From positions 2,480,001 to 2,544,000 of the forward strand of contig NC_064443.1 in assembly GCF_023343835.1 (NCBI RefSeq): 64,000 nt of DNA. The letters run 5' to 3'. This stretch comes from Lagopus muta. Its lineage: Eukaryota > Chordata > Aves > Galliformes > Phasianidae. The notes beneath the pieces were generated by a model. It made no database searches and was not told the origin of the DNA. It saw nothing but the letters and a program-made list of their open reading frames with translations. Shown in pieces: positions 9,728 to 23,300 of the stretch. The position numbers and the translations under genes are program-made. Every line of letters begins with the position of its first letter. The stretch's first letter is position 1.

Positions 9728-12700
9728 GTAGGACCCAGGGGTTTGGTTTCCTTCTGCTTTCCTTGCCCTCCTGCTTTCCTGCAGAACACCCTCTCTGTGT
9801 GCTGGGAGCAGCAGTTTCCTAACTCTCAGGCAGCGGTAGACATAGTTGAATTTTCAGAGTCTTGCGGTGCTTGTTGCTTTGCCGGAGGGGATACGAGAAG
9901 GAAACTTTCCTTGTGCTTATAATTCTGAAGACCGAGGTGATGTGACATGCTGAGTCTGTTCTTGTTTCTGCTGTTGTATCACAGCACTGCAAAAGTAGTA
10001 CTTAGTGAGAGAGGAGGCAGTTGTTGATCATCAGTATTGTTTTGTATCAGCGTATCTCCCCCACCCCCTCAGATCCGTGCATGCTTTCCCCAGCATCTCA
10101 CCCCCATAAAGTGCCTGGTGCCTTGCTGGACAGAGCAGGGCTGCCCACCCCTATCGCCTCCTTGGTGCCAGTGGGCTTAAGGGCTGCTTGGCTCCTTTTT
10201 CTTCCCTCCACCCATTGGAACGCAGTGGTGAGACCCTCACACCAGTACACACTTTGAGGATAGCTGCCCCTTGGGGTGGTTGCTGTGTGTCGAAAGAAAA
10301 AACTTTGGATTTGAAGAACTTTCTAAACATGTAATGAAACGTGTTACTGTGAGGTCAGGTCCTTGCAGAAGCCACCTCACTCCCGGGGAGATGCTGGTTC
10401 CAGCCCCATTTGTTGTACAAGTTTGGGACACTGGTCTTCAAGAGGAGTTTTGATGGAAATAAACCATGCAGTGTTTGTTGTCCATTAGTGGAGAGGTGTG
10501 GATTCTAGCAAAGAATGCATCTTTTCTGCTTTCTCATCTCTCTGGTAGTGGTGGCAGAGCAAGGAGGCCAGTTGTGGGGGAGTGCCAGGTGAGAGGAGAA
10601 AGGAATCACGCTGCAAAGTAAGTTTGGATAAATGAAGAATCTGGGTGAGACAAGTGGCTTATGTAACTCAGTCTGGATAATAGGTATATAAAGAGACGAA
10701 GGGGGTGGGAGGGGAGGATGCTTTTGGAAGTGAGACTGTAGGTCATATGAACAGGGGAGAACAGAAGGTTAGAGGCCCTTCAAATTTTTTGGGGGGTGGA
10801 GAGAGATTTTGGAGACATAAGAGAGCAGTAGTGCAGGTGAGCTGAGCCTTCGTTGTGCAGCATTGTGCTTGTCAAGTTAGAGTGCCTGGGGTGAGGTGCG
10901 TCACAGCGTGCTGCCAATGGGAAAGTGCCTCTGAGGGAGTGCTGTAACTGATGGGGGATGGCTGTGCACGAGCTGATGGCTCTTGCTTCAGAAGAGCCCT
11001 ATCCCCTCCACACAGACCCACATCCTCCCTTCTGACCAGTGGGGTAGCAGTAACGTGAGCAGCCCCAGGGCAAGGACTGGTGCTTGCTGTCTTCAGCCTG
11101 TAATGAGCTTTGGCCTGCTTTGGGCAGGGGTGTCCTTGTGACGCTGTGTGAGTGCCCCAAACAACTTGGCAGCTCTTGGTCAGACTGCTGTAGCAGCACA
11201 CAAAGCAGTGCTGGCATTCTGAAAGGAAGAGCCAGAAACAGCTCGTTCTTCCAGTGATGCTGTTTCATCCTGCTCTTATTAGCTTTCTCCAGCACTCAGT
11301 CACTGCTCTGGCTGCGCTGGGTGGGAGAGGTGCCAGAGGAATGCGGTGGCACACAGGCTCAAACTCAACAATTTGCATTTTTCTCCCAAGCGATGCCTCC
11401 CTCATTAAACAAAGCCTGTAAAAATTGCTCCAAAACTACTTGAGGAAGCGGAGCAGAAAGGGGCAATGCAGCTGAAGTTCTCTTACAGTTTGAAGAAAAA
11501 ACCAAACAAACCAAAAGCACCACTTTTGCTTTTAAAGCATGAAAACGCATTTCAGGGGAGGAAGAGAAGCACACAGGTACCAAGGGATGACGCTTTGTGC
11601 TGGCATTATTTCCCACGCGGCTCCTTTGAGTTAGGAGCAGCAGATGCCTCTCCCCGCCTCGCTTTGACCAGGTGCTGAATGAGGGCTCAGGGAAGAGATG
11701 GAAGTTCAGAGAGTGAGCTGGTGCTCACTGTTTGCTGGTTTGGTGGCCTTGGCAGCGTGTGGCAGCAGTAATCCCCTCTGCATTGTTTCCCCTTGCACTG
11801 AGGGTACCCTGGCAGAAAGCTAACGCCACAACTGCCAGCTACCTAGTGTAAACTACTGCTTATGTAATCATTGCATAATGCAGAGTGCCTGCTCCCTCGC
11901 TCGTCCTCTTTTCTTAGTCCCTGAAATTTGTGCCTAAGAAGAGGAATGGCAGCAGCCGGCCGGACCCACTGTGCTGGGAACACGCTAGCCCCCATCTGCA
12001 TCTGTTTTCTGAATCTGTGTGTGTGCTGGGGGGTGGAAGTCAGCTTTTCTACGTAAATGAGTGTTTATCCACCTTAAAAGGAAAAAAAAACCAAAACAAA
12101 ACACAACCGCTGTTCTTTTTTAGAGTTTGGAACTGTTATGAAAACAAGCGAGGTCTGAGGGTGAAATCCGGTTCCTCGTGATTTGGATGCCTTTGGTTAT
12201 TTTTTCGGAATGTGGCTGGCAAAGCTCTATCCTGGGTTACTAGTTAACTGGGCTAACCAGGGCGGGGAGGGCCAGCCCCTCCTACACGCAGCTCGCTGAA
12301 CACTTTCCAGCTCTGGAGACGCTTCCCGGCTGCGGCTCGGTAGGTTTATGTAACTCATCCCCTGCGTAAAGGACAAATGCAGCCCAGCCCTGCTGCACCG
12401 CTGGGTGCTGGGTGCATTTCCTGGCTTTGTTTCCCTGCCCCTCTGCTGAGAGAGGGAGGGAGGGCTCGAAAGGAGGGGGCGTTTGTAGGTAGGAGGATTT
12501 CTCCTGGGAAAAGTATCTTAAATGTCTTGGGCCGTGCGTGGAGGAGGGATGTGGGGCAGTGCCCTGTGCTCCTGCAGCGCTATGGAAACGTCCCCTGGTG
12601 CTCTGCATCCCTGCTGGGGCTGCTACCTGTGCCCTGCTGGCGTTGTGTAAGTGCTCCTGGGGTTTTATGTAACCCGGCCACGGCTGGTACGCGGGCCTGG

Positions 12701-15700
12701 TTCTGCTTGCATAATCCCTGGGTTAGAAGATATATTGTCTGTCACCAGAGTTGGCTGCAGAAGGTTCCAGCCTGCCTCGCAGCGCTCCCAGCTCTCCCTC
12801 TCCCTCTGGCTTTCGGGTTCTTCCTTTCTCCTGCCCTTCACTTCTGCTGCCTGTGGGTTCCTTCAGGCAGGGAAAGTTTTACTGTGCAGCATAACCTTGT
12901 GGTAACCGATACACCAAAGGGCCACTGATGAAAAAAACAGAAGGGCAGTGCTGCCTTATCTGTTAAACTTGTCCATTCGTTGCGGCTCCATCCTTCCAAG
13001 AGGAGCCTGGAGGTGGGTTTGGCTGCTGTATGCTCTCCTGGTCAAGCTCCTACCATGTTTCCTCTGCCAGGATTTACCCAGAGCCCTTCCCACAAGCCCA
13101 GGGCAGCCCCTGACCTGCAGGCTGTGTGTTTCGTAGAGTCCTGAATCTGCAGCACCATCACTTTACAGACACGTTTTGTTTACAGAAATGGAAAATGCAC
13201 TACTCGGATTTGTAACAGCACCGATTGCCGTGCCGACATGACAGCCCGTGTCTGGTTAGCGACACACCAGTGACAGTGCTGGGGTGGTTAGCCCTAACTC
13301 AGTCAGCAATGGGAATTGAAGGTGCTGGAGCTGATGTGGATAACCCAGAGAGCACCTTCCAGCTGCAGGGCTGGGCAGAATGCTGTGCTCATGTTTTACA
13401 GTGTGTGGCTGTGACTTAGCAGGACAACAAGCGCTGGCAGCCAGGGTGAGGCGGTGGGACTGAGCCTGCATCTCCCCGTATCCTCAGCCTTGGTAAGGCA
13501 AGGGGAGCCCTGGTGTCACCCAGCACAGACATACCCCATAGTGGTGCTGGGTGCTGGCCCTGCTCGGCCGGAGAGGAGCGAGGGGTCAGTGGGTGCTGCA
13601 CGGGGCCTGGGGGTAGGTGTGCCGGCTTATATAATGCCAGCACTTACATAATTAGCGCTTTGTTAAGCGGTTGTGGCTGGGAGGGGCATCCTGCCGCCGC
13701 TGAAGACTGAGAGCAATTATTTTCCGAGCAGAACAAAGTCTTGTTGCTAATTAGCTGCCCTGATAGCAGCTGGGGGGGTGGCTGAGCCCCAGCCCCCTGA
13801 GAGCCACTTCCCTGCTGCAGGGTGGGCTTTCTGGTGTGCGCCAAGCCCTTGGAGGGCTCATGGTTCTGTGTGGGTCTGGTGAGCTTTCTGGTAGGTAGGG
13901 CTTCAGGAAGTGGGCCCAGGCTTCCTCTGTGTCTTCTTTTACAGGGGTTTCATCACTGTCCTGCCTCCAGCTGGGTATACTGGGGTGTTCTATAGCACTG
14001 CCTCCATATGAGGTGTGCTTTGGGAACACCACCTTGCATGGCATACACACAACAGCTGCACCAGTAACATACACAAAAAAATTCTGCAAATACTTCATTT
14101 ATCTTCTGCTTCAGCTGAATACGGGACAAGCCCCCACAGTCCTCTGCCAACCTCCAAGACAATTGCTGTGCTGCAGCTGAACCCCATTGCCTCCACACCC
14201 TCTGTGCCCGGCACAGGGAGGGCAGCAGACTGACTCACAGTATCTTGCAGTGTGTCAGTGCCAGTGCTTTGCAGAGCCGCTGCTCTAGCCTTTGGCTCTG
14301 TTGTAGTTCAGTGTGTCAGTGACTGCAGCTGGAGCTGTACAATTAGGCTTCCTTGTGCCATCGCTCGGTGCTCCTCCCACTGTTGCTCTGGCAGCTCAGT
14401 GCTGGCTGTAGTAGTATGAGCCAGTACTAGCTGGTCTCTGATTGCCCACAGACTGCAGGAAACAGGATAACTGCTCTTTGCTCTTTGTGCAGGGCAGGAG
14501 GGAGCTCCCACAGCAGAAACGGACGGCTCTCTGCTCTGCAAACAGCTGCTGTCCTCGCCATGCATGCATGTCTCGATCCTTAGGGCAGGAATAATGCCCG
14601 CACTCAGCAAAACATTACTAGTTAGTACCCTGCGTATATCCCTAGTGAAATGACTTTGAAAATAAACAAGGGGCTGTTTTCAGCAATCTGCTGTCCCTGG
14701 AGCCGTGCTGGCGGAGGACTGCCATCCCAGGAGAGCTGAACCTAGCTGGCTCTGTTAATATCAGTGTGGCACAAAGGAGCAACCAGCTCCCTCAGTGTGG
14801 TGAGAGCTGAGGCGCCTCCTGCACCTTCCTGTGCAGCAGCCTCAGGTGGGGACCCTCAGGTCTGATCCTGAATGGCATTTCCTGTGAGTTTTTGACTGTT
14901 TTACAGAGCCATTGGGATTTATTTGTATAGATGCGTGGCCTCACTGAAGCTCTGGCACTAATTCTCACACACCTCAGTGCCAGGGAAAGACTTTTGTCAG
15001 TTACAGCAATCTCACGCTCCCCTAAAAAACAAGGTGCTCAATGCTTTAGGAACCTTGCATAACAGTGTTTAGTGCCTTGCAAAACCTGAGGTGCTGGAGA
15101 ATATTTTGTAGGCTGTATGCCATGCCGTTTTGTGAGAATAAACATTGAGAATATTACGCAGGAAGGAGTTGGTGAGCTGAGTTCTTCAGGCCTAGGTGCA
15201 ATAGGAAATGCAGATCTCTTCTGTTATGTATCGTGAGTCATGGTGTTCAGGGGCAGCCCTGACAGTCATCCCACCCAGGGGGCAGATGCACAGAGCTGTC
15301 ACGACTGTGTTCCTTACAGACTTCTCAGTGGTGCTAGCGGAGGAGCCAGGCGTGTGCCCTGCTCTGTGTACAGCTGGGGGTGGTGGGTGCTGCTGCTCAG
15401 TGAGCCGGGAAAGTCGGCAGCCCCAACCTGCAGCATGAACCAGAGCTGTGACCAGGCCTGTGGGTTGTGACAGCGCAGTCCTGGCTACGTGCAGGTGTCT
15501 GTGCAAGGAGCAGGGCACAGCTGGGTGCTGCAGAGCTGCAAGAACCCCCAAGGTTCAGAGCTGGATGCACTGCTGCAGTGATGTCACTCCCACTGCCCTT
15601 GGGAACCCCCAGCACGGAACAGCTTCTCAATACAGACCAGCAATGGAGCAACCTCTGCTTGCAGCTGCAGCCTGTCAGGTAGGAGCTATGGCATAGCTGG

Positions 15701-17310
15701 AAGAGGAAGCGGAGCGCTTCCCTTGCCCAACTGGTGGGACTTTGTGCTCCTCCTGCCTCACCAAGATCCCCTGGGCAGGGTGAGATGGCAGCAGTGTAAC
15801 CATGGCAGTGTTTGCCTCCAGATAGTCACTGCTTTAATGACTCATCCCCGAGAATGTGGTCACGTGTGCAGTCTCCATGTTTCCCTTTGCCCTATTTCAT
15901 CTGATCCTTTGATCTAGTTATGTAACGTTGGGTCCAGGTCCAGAAGGCCAGGAGGAAGGAAGATTTGCTGAGGAGTTGCAGGTAATGTGGGTTTGCTTCC
16001 AGCACAGAACCCCCTGACCTTGCCTGCAGCAGAATTACTGCGATGGTAGCAGCAAACCACTTTGCCTTTAGTGCTCACATGTGACATTTCTTCCATTCAT
16101 CACATAAGCTGTGGCTGCCTGCTTAGCTAGTACACGTACAATTTGCTGGCACTGCCATTCCCAGGGATGCTGAGCTGCTCATGCTAGTTTTGGCCTGTTG
16201 TGGCTGTTGCTGGCACTGGGCAGGAGCGCTGGAATGTCTGGAGTGAAGCTACAGAGTTGGCCCAAGGCACGTCAGGTCCTTGTCACCTCAATTTTAAGAG
16301 GTGGTAAGATGGTAAAATTAATTTAAATAGATGTGTTACACTGGAAGCCAAAGAGGTGCCTGTAGTGCTGTACTGAGGCGTCCTTGGCTCCAGCTCTCTG
16401 CTGTGTGAGAAGGGGTGCTCTGTATCTCCAGGTACCAAGGCATTACAAAATGATGCTTGATGGTTCAGTGTTACTTCTGCATTTTTTTCTGCTGATGTCT
16501 TTTTCCCCTCTTTCCTTCAGAGTTCTGTCCAAGCGTTGTTGCAATGCAGTCATTAGCTCATACACATGCTGTGAGCAAGAAAGCTGATGGAGAGATGAGG
16601 TTTGGGGTATCTCCTCTGACACAAGGGGACAAGGTGCTTCAAAGAAGCTACTACAAGGCTTGTCAAAAACAGTTTACTTCAAGGGAAGCTTTCAAACAGA
16701 AAACACTTCCATTCTATGCTCTGCAGACTTTGTCGCTGGCAGCCTGTTGAAGAGCTAAATGACAATGTCATTTTGCATAGGACTTTAAGACTGAAGTCAG
16801 GCACTAAAGCAAGCCTGAAAATAGGAGAAGGCAGGGGAAAAGGAGTCTATAGTCTGTAACACAGAAAGAGGATTGTCACTTTGTGGTTTCTCAAAAGAGC
16901 TTGCCAGAAGGTAGCATTTAAATCATGAGAGTGGAGTCTGGTGATAAAAGTATGGGGCTTCCTGATGGGCCATGACCCAGTGTTTGAAGCAGATAGCAGT
17001 GTGTCTTAGCTTGGAAGATAGTTACACAGGTGTCATGTAAATGGAAGCTCTGCGTGGACTGAAGCAATCTTACCCTATTTTTTGTAAGGACACTTTAGGG
17101 CTGTGCTGAGTAGGATAGTCATGGCTTTTACTGGAAAACAGACCCTTCAGCATATGATTTCTTAACACTCCGAGTGGCACTGTTAGGAAGGACTCCAAAT
17201 CTGGCACGAGTGGATTCCCATACAGCAGAAATCCTGATGGGTGCTCTTGTAAAAACCAAGAGATGGCTTGGCACAGCTGTTCTCATGCCGTTACCACCTT
17301 GTCTCTGCAG
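9728..17310. other. Non-coding stretch, probably RAD54L2 intron
   Basis: No exon, RNA gene or intact mobile element is recognisable in this stretch of about 7.6 kb. It is moderately GC-rich with scattered CpG-rich patches around 12.2-12.6 kb and 13.4-13.8 kb. Open frames of up to 183 codons occur (for example at 12377-12928) but have no family motifs. It ends in a good acceptor (TTGTCTCTGCAG) at 17310. Confidence 0.65.
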
Positions 17311-20300
17311 ACCAACCCCAGGAAGCTGTGTTCAGCAGTGACCATGTTGAGCACGCAGAGGATGGAGAATGGCAGCGCTCTACTTCAACTACCTCATCGC
17401 AGAGTGAGCGGGCAGAGCGACTCTTGCAGAACCAGCACAAGAGCCTGGCCTCTGGGGACGCCAAAAAGAAGAGGGCTCAGAAACCGTCTCACATGCGGAG
17501 AAACATAAGGTGAGCATCAACAGGACAAGAAGTAGAGTCCTGTATATTGCCATATTGTATCATGAATAGCCTGGGTTGAAAAGGACCACAATGCTCATCC
17601 AGTTCTAGCCCCCTGCTGTGTGCAGGTCGCCAACCAGCAGCCCAGGCTGCCCAGAGCCACATCCAGCCTGGCCTTGAATGCCTGCAGGGATGGGGCATCC
17701 ACAGCCTCCTTGGGCAACCTGTTCCAGTGCCTCACTGCCCTCTGGGTGAAAAACTTCCTCCTAATACCCAACCTAAACCTCCCCTGTCTCAGTTTAACAC
17801 CATTCCCCCTTGTCCTCTCACCATCCACCCTCACACACAGCCGTTCCCCCTTCTGTTTTCCTGTTTATCCGCTCCCTTCAAGTACTGGAAGGCCACAATG
17901 AGGTCTCACCGCAGCCTTCTCTTCTCCAAGCCAAACAAGCCCAGTTCCCTCAACCTTTCTTCATAGCAGAGGTGCTCCAGCCCTCTGATCATCTTAGTGG
18001 CCCTCCTCTGGACTCCTTTGGGTAAAGAGGGAGTTTTGGAAAAGCAGATGGCTTTTTTTTCCAAAGCCTTTGGATTTCAACAGTGGCAGTAGTGTGTTTT
18101 CAGTCTGGAGCGCTGCATATGGGTGCAGATTCATTTGGTATTTCAGAAGAGTGAATATCTAATAATGGAATGGATTGCAAAAATCAGCTGTTGGCTGCTG
18201 TTTATTTAGACATTTAATTAAAAAATAGCACCATCATTAAGTAAATACCCAGTTTCAGATGTGTACGTGTGATTTGTTGCTGATGATTGTGTTGTAAACA
18301 GCCTAAAATACAGTCCTACCTCTGTCCTGGAACACACTCACTGTGACAGGTGAATGAAATGCTGGAAATGCATTTCACCTGAATTTTACAAAGTAGCAAC
18401 TGATTGCATGAGTTACCACTTACATTGTGGGATAGACTGTGAGCTGGTAATTCACCATTACATTTTGTTCAGAGGAGTCATAGTGGAGCAGGGATTCCTG
18501 TGGCAACAAGTGGCTCTTCTGCCTGTATGGTGCCGGTGATCTTGGGTGTGTGTTTCAGCTGGTGCAGGCGGAGTTCCTTGAAGCCGAAGCAGTGAGCACA
18601 GAGTAGGCTTGGAAGCCTGAGACTTGCATAGGATGGAGGAGCTGTGCATGCAGTGGCTGCCCACTGGGAGCTGGATTTTGCCACTGCTTGGGCTCTACCT
18701 CCTCTCTGGCAAAAGAGCCCTCATTTCCAGGGCTGCAAATTGGAAACTGAGAGTGGAACTGAAAAGAGGAAAGCGACTTTCAGAAGTATGGTAATTACCT
18801 GGTGGTAAAAGTGGCTTTGAGAGCAGCCTTTGGAACAGTGGTGTGAAAGGCCTGAGAGGTCCTGCTTCCTGAAAACTGAAGCAGATGGAAATCATGATGA
18901 CGACTTTTTGTGGGGGAACTGATGCCTTTTTTCCTCATACTTTGTGCCCTATCTATTTGTAAACTGGATGGCAGTAAATAATGCTCTTTGAAATACTGCT
19001 GGTCTCTGGCAACCTAGCTTAAGTGTATTCTTACCCACTCATGTTTTTTCCTCCTTTTGTTACTCCTTTCAAACTCTTATCCTTGAGTATCGTTGCCTGC
19101 AGCTGGGAAGCAGTCTTGAAAGAGCTGTAGCACTGTCTGTAGCTTTTGGCTGTGGTGTTTGTAGTCACTAGCTGACACACGACTTGGAGCTGGTCGGTCT
19201 GTTAAGCCAGCTGGACAGCTGTTTGATTTTGTTGGAAGAAAACTGAGTGTAACCAGGCTGTTTCTCCATTTGCTTGTGTGTTCAGAAAGCTATTGCGTGA
19301 GGACCAACTAGAGGCTGTGACAAAGGCAGCCCAACAGGAAGAGTTGGAGAGAAGGAAGCGTCTAGAGCAGCAACGGAAGGATTACCCAGCCACTATCCCA
19401 ACCGTGTCCCCCGAGTTCCTTCCTGGTAAGCAGTGGGAGATGCCACCTGAAGCAAGAGTTTTAAGGATAGGCATTTCATTCCACTTGTGAGCTAGTTCTG
19501 GAGCCAATGCTGTGGCTGCATGGTAGAAGGTGGCAGAAAACTTTGCTTGAAGGTATTTTGGCTGGTTAACTGTGTAAGCAGGGTAGTGGAACAGGTCTCT
19601 CTTGTCTTTCCAACTGCTCTGGAAGCATAAACAAATTGACTTGACAGAAAGGCCATGTCCTTGCTCTAGATCATGTTTGTTCTGTGTGTGGTCTGGTAAT
19701 GCATGGATCTGGTACTGGGACAGCAGAACAAAGCACTGGGTGTATGTGTGTTCATGTAGCCTTATCCTTTCTAGCATGTTTCAACAAGCAGCAAAATAAT
19801 AGGCAGTATAAATGGTAAAGTATTCTCTTCTCGCAATGGGAGTGACCTCAGTTCCTGGCAGATAACCCTGTGTCAGGATGCAGTTCGACGATATGTCGTC
19901 TTGCATCATCTTCTAACCTGGATCACTGGAGTGGTTTTATAGCACAGCCCCTCAGACTGCTGTGCAAGGGCAGAGGAGTGCAGCTGGGAAGCCTGTCAGG
20001 GGCCTGGGAGCTCTCGGGTTGGCTTTACCTCTTGGGAAAATGTATAATGTCTCTGAAGTTCAAGAGTTTAAAGTGTTTTGCTTTAAAAAAGAAAAAGAGG
20101 AATGGGAGCTTAGAACACTTTAACTTGTGAGGAATAGGTTGCAGCCCCAGATGAATATGGTTGCTTACTGAGTCACTGCAGCAGTTCTTATCTGGCCCTG
20201 TTGATCTTGCCTCTCTCACCACGTGGGAATACTTAAACATACAAAAAAATGGTCTCGATCATCAAAAGTTGTTTATGATATGTAGGATATAATTATTACG

Positions 20301-23300
20301 GTGTCTCTACTAACAGGCAGAGGCAGTTATTATGCCTTCTGCAGTTGGTGCTTCTCTGCTGGATGAAAAACAAGATTGGAATGAAGAAAAATGAAATCCT
20401 TTTGTTTCTGAGGCAGAAACAGAGGGGGAAGGGGGTGACTTCAGCATGTGTATGGTCAGCGTGCCCCAGCCAGGGCGTGCAGTGAAGAGCGTGCCATGAG
20501 CAATGGGTTATTGTTTAGGTATACTGAGAAAGAAGGCGACTGTGACCCAGGAAGCTGAGTCATAGCAGTATTTTAGACAGTGAGAGTCTGTTATGGAAAA
20601 TTCCAGGACTAAGTTATTGGAGCAAAAATGGAAGGAAATACTGTCTGGTTTCTGAACAGTTTTGTCTCCTTCTCCGTTGTTATGAATTACTTATTGTCAT
20701 GTTTGTAGAGGACATCATTTTCAGAGCAGCAGAGGCTACCCAGCTCCCCCCTCAGGTCCTTGCTGAGGAAGTGATCTGCCTAGACAGTACCAGCAGTGGC
20801 AGTGAAGATGATACTAAAGGAAAAAATAGCATTAAGGATGGTAAGTGACCAACAGTCTCACCCTTGTCTTCTCACAGCAGTGCCATTTATTCAGCCACAA
20901 ACTTCCCGTGTTTCTCTAGTCAGATGTTCCAGTAGGGAACTACTTTGGATTTTTGTAGGTCTGTTCGTTTCCAAATATATGGCCAATTTTTGCCTTTGAG
21001 TCCTAAATTGACACTTCTAGCCTGGCCCATCAGGCACTGTTGCAAGCTTGTATTTATTTCTGCTGTATAAATACTCCTCATTTTGCTCAGTGCTCTGCTG
21101 AAGAATGCTTACATGAGATGTGGCATCATCTGCGTCTGAGCATTCAGATCTAGAGCTGAAAGCAGTTGTGTCCCTTGTCCCAGATGGGTCTCGCCTGATT
21201 GCTTTATACCACCCCAGTACTTCTGCCTGCGCTCTTTGGCAGTCATTAGCACATCAACAGATAGCAGTGCTTGTCGGATTTGGGAAGGAGAATGTAAAAC
21301 ACATACAGGAACTACCTCATGTTCTGCATGGCCCAGCTCAATGAGTATTCTCTAAAGCAATGGGAGACTCAGGGAAACGCCAGCCTGAGAGGCCTCGTGT
21401 AGGCCTGTGTCCCGCCTGCTTGCTCAGGGTAGGTCACTGGGCCAGGGCAGCATTGCAGAACGTGGTGCCCTTATTTTCCCCATATGAGTTTTTTTCCAAG
21501 CGTGATTAACACTGATGTCACGTTAACCTTTGCCCTTATCTCTCCTGTTCTGTTTACAGAAGTGATTGAGCTGAGTTCAGGAGAGGATGATGCCCTCCAA
21601 ATTGTGGACAGCAGTGACTCTGGCAACGAAGGGGAGGAAGACGGCAGCGAAGAGAGCAGCGGCTCTCATGTGAATGATGCCTTAAATCAGTCAGATGCTC
21701 TGGGGCAAGTCATTGTCAACATCAACCATCCACCAAACGAGGAAGACATTTTCCTGGCTCCCCAGCTTGCACATGCAGTGAAACCTCATCAGGTAGGCTC
21801 TGTTAGGCTTGGGAGTCCAAGAAATTCAGGCAGACCAGCTCTGCTATTGCAGCCGAATTTCTTTGGTGATATCTGTGACCAGTCTGGTTGCAGTGGTTGC
21901 AGCTGTGGACAGTCAGATGATGAGGAGAAACTGAAAGAAGGCCTGGGTTATGTGTAACTGTTGTAATTTGTCTGCTGTTACCATTTGATAACAAAAGCCC
22001 TTTGCTTTTATTTCAAGGGCCCGTGCTCATATTCATAGAATCGTAGAATCTCCAAGGTTGGAAAAGACCTCCAGGATCATGTAGTCCAACCGTCCACCTA
22101 CCACCAATAAAATTCAATAAAAACATAAATAAATTGTTTTTTCTTTATTCTGGCTGTACTTGTAACAAAATTCCTTCAGCTCTCAAAGGCAAAATATTTT
22201 ATTAAGATTAGAGTTCATTGGGAAAGCAAAGTTGTTTCTTATCGGGGTGTAGCAGTATCTGGAACAGACGGGAGAGTTTTCTTTACCTATTTAGATGAGC
22301 ATTTTAAAAAATGAAATTGCATTTACAAACGAACTAACCAGTCCCAATTCAGTTTTTCTGCTTTTCTCTCTAGATTGGTGGGATCCGATTCCTGTATGAC
22401 AACTTGGTCGAGTCCTTGGAGAGATTTAAAACCAGCAGCGGGTTTGGGTGTATTTTAGCACATAGCATGGGCCTGGGCAAGACCATACAGGTCATCTCTT
22501 TCTTGGATGTACTTTTTCGGCACACGGAGGCAAAGACTGTTCTTGCCATTGTACCTGTAAGTGGTCCTTGTGAAGAGCTTAATGATCACCTTCCCTGCTC
22601 TGCTGCTCTCTTTGTGTAGAGGTTGATTATTTTCCCATCTTACATCATTTTCTGTCATGCCCTTGCTGCTCTTTTCCCCATTTTGTTCCTCATGTCCCTG
22701 ATTATGCGTGCTCCTGTCTGGGCACAGCAGGGAGATGTTCCATACTCTCATCTCTGCTGTTAAAATCCTGAGCAGCTCAGCTGGGTTCTCAATCCTTCCA
22801 TGGCTAACTTTTTCAGGTGAATACGCTCCAAAACTGGCTAGCAGAATTCAACATGTGGCTCCCAGCACCTGAAAACCTTCCTGCTGATTATAACTCCAAG
22901 GAGGTCCAGCCTCGCACTTTCAAAGTCCACATCCTGAACGATGAACACAAGTAGGTGCCTGTAGAAGCCCTTTTGAACTGTTAGACTGTCTTGAGGAACT
23001 GTTAGAAGAAGAATTACTGTTGCAGACTGCTATGTTGGGGCTAATTCTGTCAACTGTCAGCTCCTGGATCCTTCCCACTCTACTTTTCTTGTGTAACGCT
23101 GCTTTGGGGGGAGGATTTTCGTAATTAAAAGAGATTTACAGAGATTTGCTTTTGTGGATTGTTTGTATCTTGTACTTTCTTCTCACTCTGCTCACTCATC
23201 TTTCTTTTCTTCCTTTCGTGCTGAGATCAGAAACTCAGTTGTCAAAGATGAGAGCTAATTCTGCAGAGAGGAACAGAAATGCTATTGTTTGTTTCTGGCT

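Noticed and set aside
17595-17834. A 79-codon minus-strand open frame as a host gene
   Set aside because: Its translation is the C-terminus of CR1 ORF2, so it is a LINE fragment.
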